From an uncultured Atopobiaceae bacterium (GTDB lineage Bacteria; Actinomycetota; Coriobacteriia; Coriobacteriales; Atopobiaceae), in contig CAAGLU010000342.1 in the NCBI GenBank assembly GCA_900770865.1, positions 1 to 7,469 on the forward strand: DNA of 7,469 nucleotides, in the 5' to 3' direction. The notes under the pieces are model-generated. The model saw only the letters and a list, made by a program, of their open reading frames with translations. It did no database searches and had not been told where the DNA came from. Of the stretch, positions 4,410-7,469 are shown piece by piece. Within the stretch, counting starts at the first letter, position 1. Every line of letters starts with the position of its first letter. A program made the translations under genes and the position numbers.

Positions 4410-5654
4410 ATGGCATCATCTCACAAAAGCGGGAGGCCCGTGGGCAGCAAGCGCAGGAGGCCGAACGGCAGGTGGCAGGTGTGCATCACCCGTGGGCTCC
4501 GCGACGACGGCACGCCCAGGACGGTCTACGAGACCGTCGACACCGAGGAGGAGGCGGACGCCAGGCTCGCGGAGCTGGCCGTGGAGCTGGGCTCCAGGCC
4601 CGACCTCGGGCGCGGGGTGACGCTGGCCAGGTGGTGGGAGGTCTACCGCGCCACCAGGGGCGCGAGGCTCGCCCGCGCGACGCTCGACCGCTACGCGCTC
4701 TCGATGGACAAGGCGTGGGTGCCGGCGATGGGGGAGTGCGACATCTCCATGCTCGACCGCGGCCGCATGCAGGCGGTGGTGCTCGCGGCCCCGAGCAGGA
4801 GCGAGGCCCACGAGAGGGTGAAGGCGCTCTCGGCGGTGCTCACCCAGGCGGTGCGCGACGGCGTGCTGGCGGCGAACCCGTTGCGCGGCGCGCCGCTCGA
4901 GCTGCCTGGGGACGTCGGCGCGGCCGACTCCTCGGGCGTCGACTACGACGAGGACCCGTTCGGGGCCATCGAGGGGACGCGCGACGTGTGGGACGCCGGC
5001 ACGGTGCTCCGCGCCATGCCGCTGCTGCGGGGCGCGCCGCTCGAGCCCTGCTGGCTCTGCATGGTGGGCGCGGGGCTCAGGCGCGAGGAGGCGCTGGCGC
5101 TCAGGTGGAGGGACGTACGCCGCGTCGACGTGGGCGGCAGGCCCGTGGTCCAGCTTGCGGTGCACGCGGCGCTCACGAAGGCGGACGGCCGCAAGCGCGC
5201 GAAGACGGCGCGCTCCGTGAGGATAGTGGCGGTGAGCGAGCCGATGGCGTCGCGCCTGTGGGAGCTGCGCGGGAGCCCAGGGGAGCCCGTGTGCGCGGTG
5301 TCCCCCAAGACGTGCCCGCGCGCGTGGCGCAAGATGTGGGAGCCGCTCTCCGGGGACCCGCACACTCCCAAGTCGCTCGTGCCGGTGCGCGGGAGGATGC
5401 TCCTCGCGGACCCGCCCATCCCGTACCTCCCGCTCTGCCGCATGAGGGCGACGCACGAGACGCTCATGCAGGAGGCGGGCGTCCTTGACTCCGTCAACGC
5501 CGCGACGCACGGGCACTCGCAGAGGGTGTCCTACGAGCACTACCAGAGGCCGGACCTCGACGCCGCGGCCGAGCGTATGGGGCGCCTGCTCCTCATCGAT
5601 GGCGAGGGGGACGGTATGCAATATCCTCCGCCAAGCTCTGCCAACGTGACGTAG
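4410..5654 (+). CDS. int: Tyrosine recombinase / site-specific integrase
   Basis: A 414-aa phage-type integrase that would insert and, with an excisionase, remove the element at a tRNA gene. Residues 15-60 form an arm-binding N-terminal domain (PNGRWQVCITRG, AP2-like). Residues 70-160 form the SAM-like core-binding domain ending in ANPLRGAPLE. The catalytic domain follows: R224 (GAGLRREEALALRW), K265 (AKTARSVRI), R346, H369 (HGHS) and the nucleophile Y378, nine residues after H369 as in lambda Int. The first histidine of the HxxR box is replaced: the protein reads CRMRATHET, putting Cys343 where His is usual. The start is ATG 4410, with AAGGAGGG six bases upstream; the frame is open back to a GTG at 4293, inside the palindrome. 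The gene ends 88 bp before the tRNA remnant, the usual place for an integrase beside its att site. The excisionase is not visible here. Confidence 0.95.
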   Translation: MASSHKSGRPVGSKRRRPNGRWQVCITRGLRDDGTPRTVYETVDTEEEADARLAELAVELGSRPDLGRGVTLARWWEVYRATRGARLARATLDRYALSMDKAWVPAMGECDISMLDRGRMQAVVLAAPSRSEAHERVKALSAVLTQAVRDGVLAANPLRGAPLELPGDVGAADSSGVDYDEDPFGAIEGTRDVWDAGTVLRAMPLLRGAPLEPCWLCMVGAGLRREEALALRWRDVRRVDVGGRPVVQLAVHAALTKADGRKRAKTARSVRIVAVSEPMASRLWELRGSPGEPVCAVSPKTCPRAWRKMWEPLSGDPHTPKSLVPVRGRMLLADPPIPYLPLCRMRATHETLMQEAGVLDSVNAATHGHSQRVSYEHYQRPDLDAAAERMGRLLLIDGEGDGMQYPPPSSANVT

Positions 5655-5662
5655 GGGAACAT

Positions 5663-5716
5663 GGGTTAAAGTGGGTGAAAACCTGACGTGTCTGAGCGAG
5701 AAACCGCAGGTAAAAA
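5663..5716 (+). repeat. Short direct repeats between integrase and att junction, possible arm-type sites
   Basis: GGGTTAAA (5663-5670), GGGTGAAA (5673-5680) and AGGTAAAA (5708-5715) are similar octamers, the first two exactly 10 bp apart. Tyrosine integrases with an N-terminal arm-binding domain bind short direct repeats flanking the core, and this is where they would lie. The match is short, so the call is tentative. Confidence 0.35.
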
Positions 5717-5742
5717 GGTGTGTCTCTCATGCTCTGGTCGGC

Positions 5743-5787
5743 CTCTCAAGGCGGAGATCAGCAGTTCGAATCTGCTACGGGCTACCA
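5743..5787 (+). other. attR: 3' half of a tRNA gene, probably tRNA-Glu(CTC)
   Basis: Reads as the 3' half of a tRNA. The anticodon loop CTCTCAA (5743-5749) has anticodon CTC at 5745-5747. The 3' anticodon strand GGCGG (5750-5754) is the same strand as in E. coli tRNA-Glu. Then come variable loop AGATC, T-arm AGCAG-TTCGAAT-CTGCT (5760-5776), acceptor strand ACGGGCT, discriminator A and CCA (5785-5787). The 5' half is absent: the bases before the loop (TCGGC) do not pair fully with GGCGG, and no AGCCCGT acceptor partner lies upstream. A break at the anticodon loop is typical of tyrosine-integrase insertion into tRNA genes. The intact, element-restored tRNA should be at the left end, outside the window. 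The isotype is inferred from the loop and stem only. Confidence 0.8.
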
Positions 5788-5794
5788 AAAGGTC

Positions 5795-5826
5795 ACAGGT
5801 CATCGGCTATGCCGGTGGCCTGTTTT
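5795..5826 (+). terminator. Intrinsic terminator of the target tRNA
   Basis: A 13-pair stem with two G-U pairs (5795-5807 with 5811-5823) and loop TAT, followed by TTTT. It lies eight bases after the CCA of the tRNA remnant, so it is the host tRNA terminator stranded at attR. It would now stop transcripts coming from the integrase side. Confidence 0.8.
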
Positions 5827-5986
5827 CGTGTCAAAAGGAACAGGGCTCCTACACTTGGCGCCCAATGAATCTTTGCTTGGGGTCCCGGGGCCTGTCTCTC
5901 GGCGCGCTCTATGAAGAAATGCCCTCCTCGGCGCACAGTCTCTGGTGCCGTCACAGCACCCAAGTGCCCCACGTCGGCTCTGGCCC
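5827..5986. other. Chromosomal spacer between tRNA terminator and serine dehydratase gene
   Basis: 160 bp where the element side and the leftward host gene converge. I see no gene, no RNA and no clear intrinsic terminator for the minus-strand gene. The short inverted arms GGTGC/GCACC near 5945-5960 have no T-run. Confidence 0.5.
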
Positions 5987-7469
5987 CTACGCGCACGCGC
6001 CGCAGCTGGCGCATCCTCCGCGCGCCGTGGGCGTTGCCGCAAGCCCGCCCTCTGCTGTCTCGCGCAGCGTCGCGGGAAGCGCCGCCCCAACGGCTGCCAT
6101 CGCGTCCACGACTTCGTCAAAGGGGATGGGACATCCCACGCCCGAGAGTGCCAGCTGCGCCGAGCTCATCGCGCACGCCACGCCCATAGCGTTTCTCGCC
6201 TGGCAGGGGAACTCCACCATGCCGCCCACGGGGTCGCAGACCAGCCCCAGCGTGTTCGCAATCGCGAGCGACGCAGCATCCAGGCACTGCGCGGGCATGC
6301 CGCCGAGAAGCTCCACCAGGGCGCTCGCGGCCATGGCAGAAGCCGTGCCAACCTCGGCCTGGCAGCCGCCCTCGGCGCCCGCGACCGTCGCGTTGGTGGA
6401 GACAAGCGCCCCCACGGCTGCCGCGTTCCACAGCGCGCGCCTGATGGCGGCATCCTCCGCGCCCGTGGACTCCGCGCAGGCGAGAAGCGCTCCGGGCACC
6501 ACCCCTGCGCTCCCGGCCGTGGGGGCGGCCACGATAACGCCCATCGTGGCAGAGCGCTCAAGCGTTGCCATGGCGAATGCCGTCGCCCGCGTGAGCGTGG
6601 TTCCCAGAAGCGCACCCGCAAGGCCGCCCTCGCCGCATGACGCAACGTCTGCTGCCTGCCCGCCGAGAAGCCCTCCCAGCGAGGCTTTGGGTCGCGTGAT
6701 GGCCTCGGTCGTCTCACTGCGCATGACCTCAAGCACGCGGGCCATTGCGGCGTCGGGGGAGAGGTCGGCCGCATCGCCAGCCAGCTCCACCTCGCGCGCA
6801 CGCATGAGCTCGCCAATCGAGAGCTGTCGTGCGCCGCAGGCGGCAAGCAGCTGCGACCCGCTTGCAAACGAAAGACCTGACTCCACGGGTGCGCTCGTGC
6901 CAGCCGCGCCGGGAACGTTTACCTGCGTAGCAAACTCAACATGGTCGGTTGCGCCGAGAAGCTCGAGAAGGCGTGCCCCCACAGGCTCATCTACCTCGAA
7001 GACCGTGTACGCCTTGCCGCCGCGCTCCTCCCGGAAGGTGCTCATGGTGGCTATGTTCACGTTGGCCGAGGAGAGCGTCCGCGTGAGCGCCGCAAGCACG
7101 CCCGGCAGGTCGCGGTGCTCAACGAAGATGGTCGGCATTTCTCCGGTGATGCTCACGCGTACTCCGTTGATGCTGCTTACGCGCACGCGACCGCCGCCAA
7201 GCGACTCGCCGGTGACCGAGATGGACGCGCCACCCTCGCATTCCATGCGTATCTCGACAGTGTTGGGGTGAAGCCCCTCGTCACGGCCCCCTTCGGTGAT
7301 GGTAAAGCCGAGGCCGGCCTCCCGAGCCAGCTCGAAGGAGCGCCTCACGCGGATGTCTGCCGGTCCAAGCCCCAGAATGCCCGCGACAAGCGCGCGGTCG
7401 GTCCCGTGGCCCAGGTGCGTGCGCGAGAACGAGTTGTACAGGACAAAGTCCACGTGGCAGATGGGTGCG
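5987..7469 (-). CDS. sdaA: L-serine dehydratase (L-serine ammonia-lyase), iron-sulfur dependent, single chain, 5' partial
   Basis: Catalyses L-serine to pyruvate plus ammonia with a [4Fe-4S] cluster. The gene runs off the window at 7469; the GTG at 7453 is internal (frame continues APICHVDFVLYNSF), so the N-terminus is missing. Counting from that GTG codon, the beta domain is residues 1-100 (NSFSRTHLGHGTD start). An ACT-like domain follows at 106-158 (MPTIFVEHRDLPGVL through YTVFEVDEP). The alpha domain then runs to the stop, with APTAGSAG at 310-317. Cluster ligands are Cys364 (GGCQAEVG), Cys406 (CDPVGG) and Cys417 (PCQARN). Their 42 and 11 spacing equals that recalled for the Legionella enzyme (C343, C385, C396). 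The penultimate residue is Cys487, matching the tail cysteine that enters that active site. This is ordinary host metabolism, convergent with the element and marking where the chromosome resumes. Confidence 0.95.
   Translation of the reverse strand, partial: APICHVDFVLYNSFSRTHLGHGTDRALVAGILGLGPADIRVRRSFELAREAGLGFTITEGGRDEGLHPNTVEIRMECEGGASISVTGESLGGGRVRVSSINGVRVSITGEMPTIFVEHRDLPGVLAALTRTLSSANVNIATMSTFREERGGKAYTVFEVDEPVGARLLELLGATDHVEFATQVNVPGAAGTSAPVESGLSFASGSQLLAACGARQLSIGELMRAREVELAGDAADLSPDAAMARVLEVMRSETTEAITRPKASLGGLLGGQAADVASCGEGGLAGALLGTTLTRATAFAMATLERSATMGVIVAAPTAGSAGVVPGALLACAESTGAEDAAIRRALWNAAAVGALVSTNATVAGAEGGCQAEVGTASAMAASALVELLGGMPAQCLDAASLAIANTLGLVCDPVGGMVEFPCQARNAMGVACAMSSAQLALSGVGCPIPFDEVVDAMAAVGAALPATLRETAEGGLAATPTARGGCASCGACA

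Noticed and set aside
4235..5488. 417-aa plus-strand ORF overlapping the integrase, and the 401-aa minus ORF opposite it
   Set aside because: Both are Arg/Gly/Ala-rich shadows of the integrase frame, which alone carries the R-K-R-H-Y catalytic residues.
5688..7271. 527-aa plus-strand ORF across the tRNA remnant and serine dehydratase region
   Set aside because: It starts in the integrase-tRNA spacer, crosses the tRNA remnant and terminator, then runs antisense to a gene with all expected iron-sulfur motifs; Ser/Ala/Pro-rich shadow.
1..7469. CRISPR array, IS element or intact tRNA/rRNA gene
   Set aside because: No regularly spaced repeats, no transposase frame, and no tRNA with both halves were seen in the window.

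Overview
The window is high-GC DNA with actinobacterial codon use. A single-chain iron-sulfur L-serine dehydratase and dense GGAGG-type ribosome binding sites suggest a Coriobacteriia-like gut or rumen anaerobe (Olsenella, Atopobium or Collinsella type). That placement is inference from style, not from a marker gene. Positions 1 to about 5742 look like the right-hand part of an integrated mobile element (phage-like, phage-satellite or IME). From about 5743 onward is host chromosome. The left end of the element lies outside the window.

Layout. (1) 1-528, minus strand: a leftward operon with a 79-aa XRE-type repressor, a 54-aa protein with one likely membrane segment, and a third gene cut by the window edge. 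(2) 529-681: an AT-rich divergent control region. A leftward promoter (TTGACA-16-TATTAT) and a rightward promoter (TTGAAA-17-TAATAT) each carry a perfect TACAT-N5-ATGTA palindrome over the spacer or -10. A third perfect copy lies near the leftward start, and a fourth, one-mismatch copy lies in the first codons of the rightward gene. (3) 682-1032, plus strand: a 116-aa XRE regulator whose DNA-binding half is AT-rich and whose second half is GC-rich. (4) 1104-2580: an unrecognised two-gene cargo operon, a 295-aa soluble protein followed by a 183-aa protein with four predicted membrane segments. A 24-bp direct repeat (one mismatch) overlapping the end of the XRE gene flanks this cargo. (5) 2809-4129: a second two-gene cargo operon, recalled as a DUF6978-like protein followed by a DUF1828/DUF1829 protein. 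(6) 4130-4409: a control region with a perfect 26-bp inverted repeat. (7) 4410-5654: a tyrosine integrase. (8) 5743-5787: the 3' half of a tRNA, best read as tRNA-Glu(CTC), with its terminator at 5795-5826. This is the attR junction. (9) 5987-7469, minus strand: host L-serine dehydratase, 5' end missing.

How it fits together: the divergent XRE pair resembles a phage lysogeny switch. The integrase and tRNA junction explain how the element sits in the chromosome. The two unrelated two-gene modules between switch and integrase occupy the position where such elements usually carry accessory (often anti-phage) cargo. The 1104-2580 pair is the best candidate for an undescribed system, and its function cannot be read from sequence alone.
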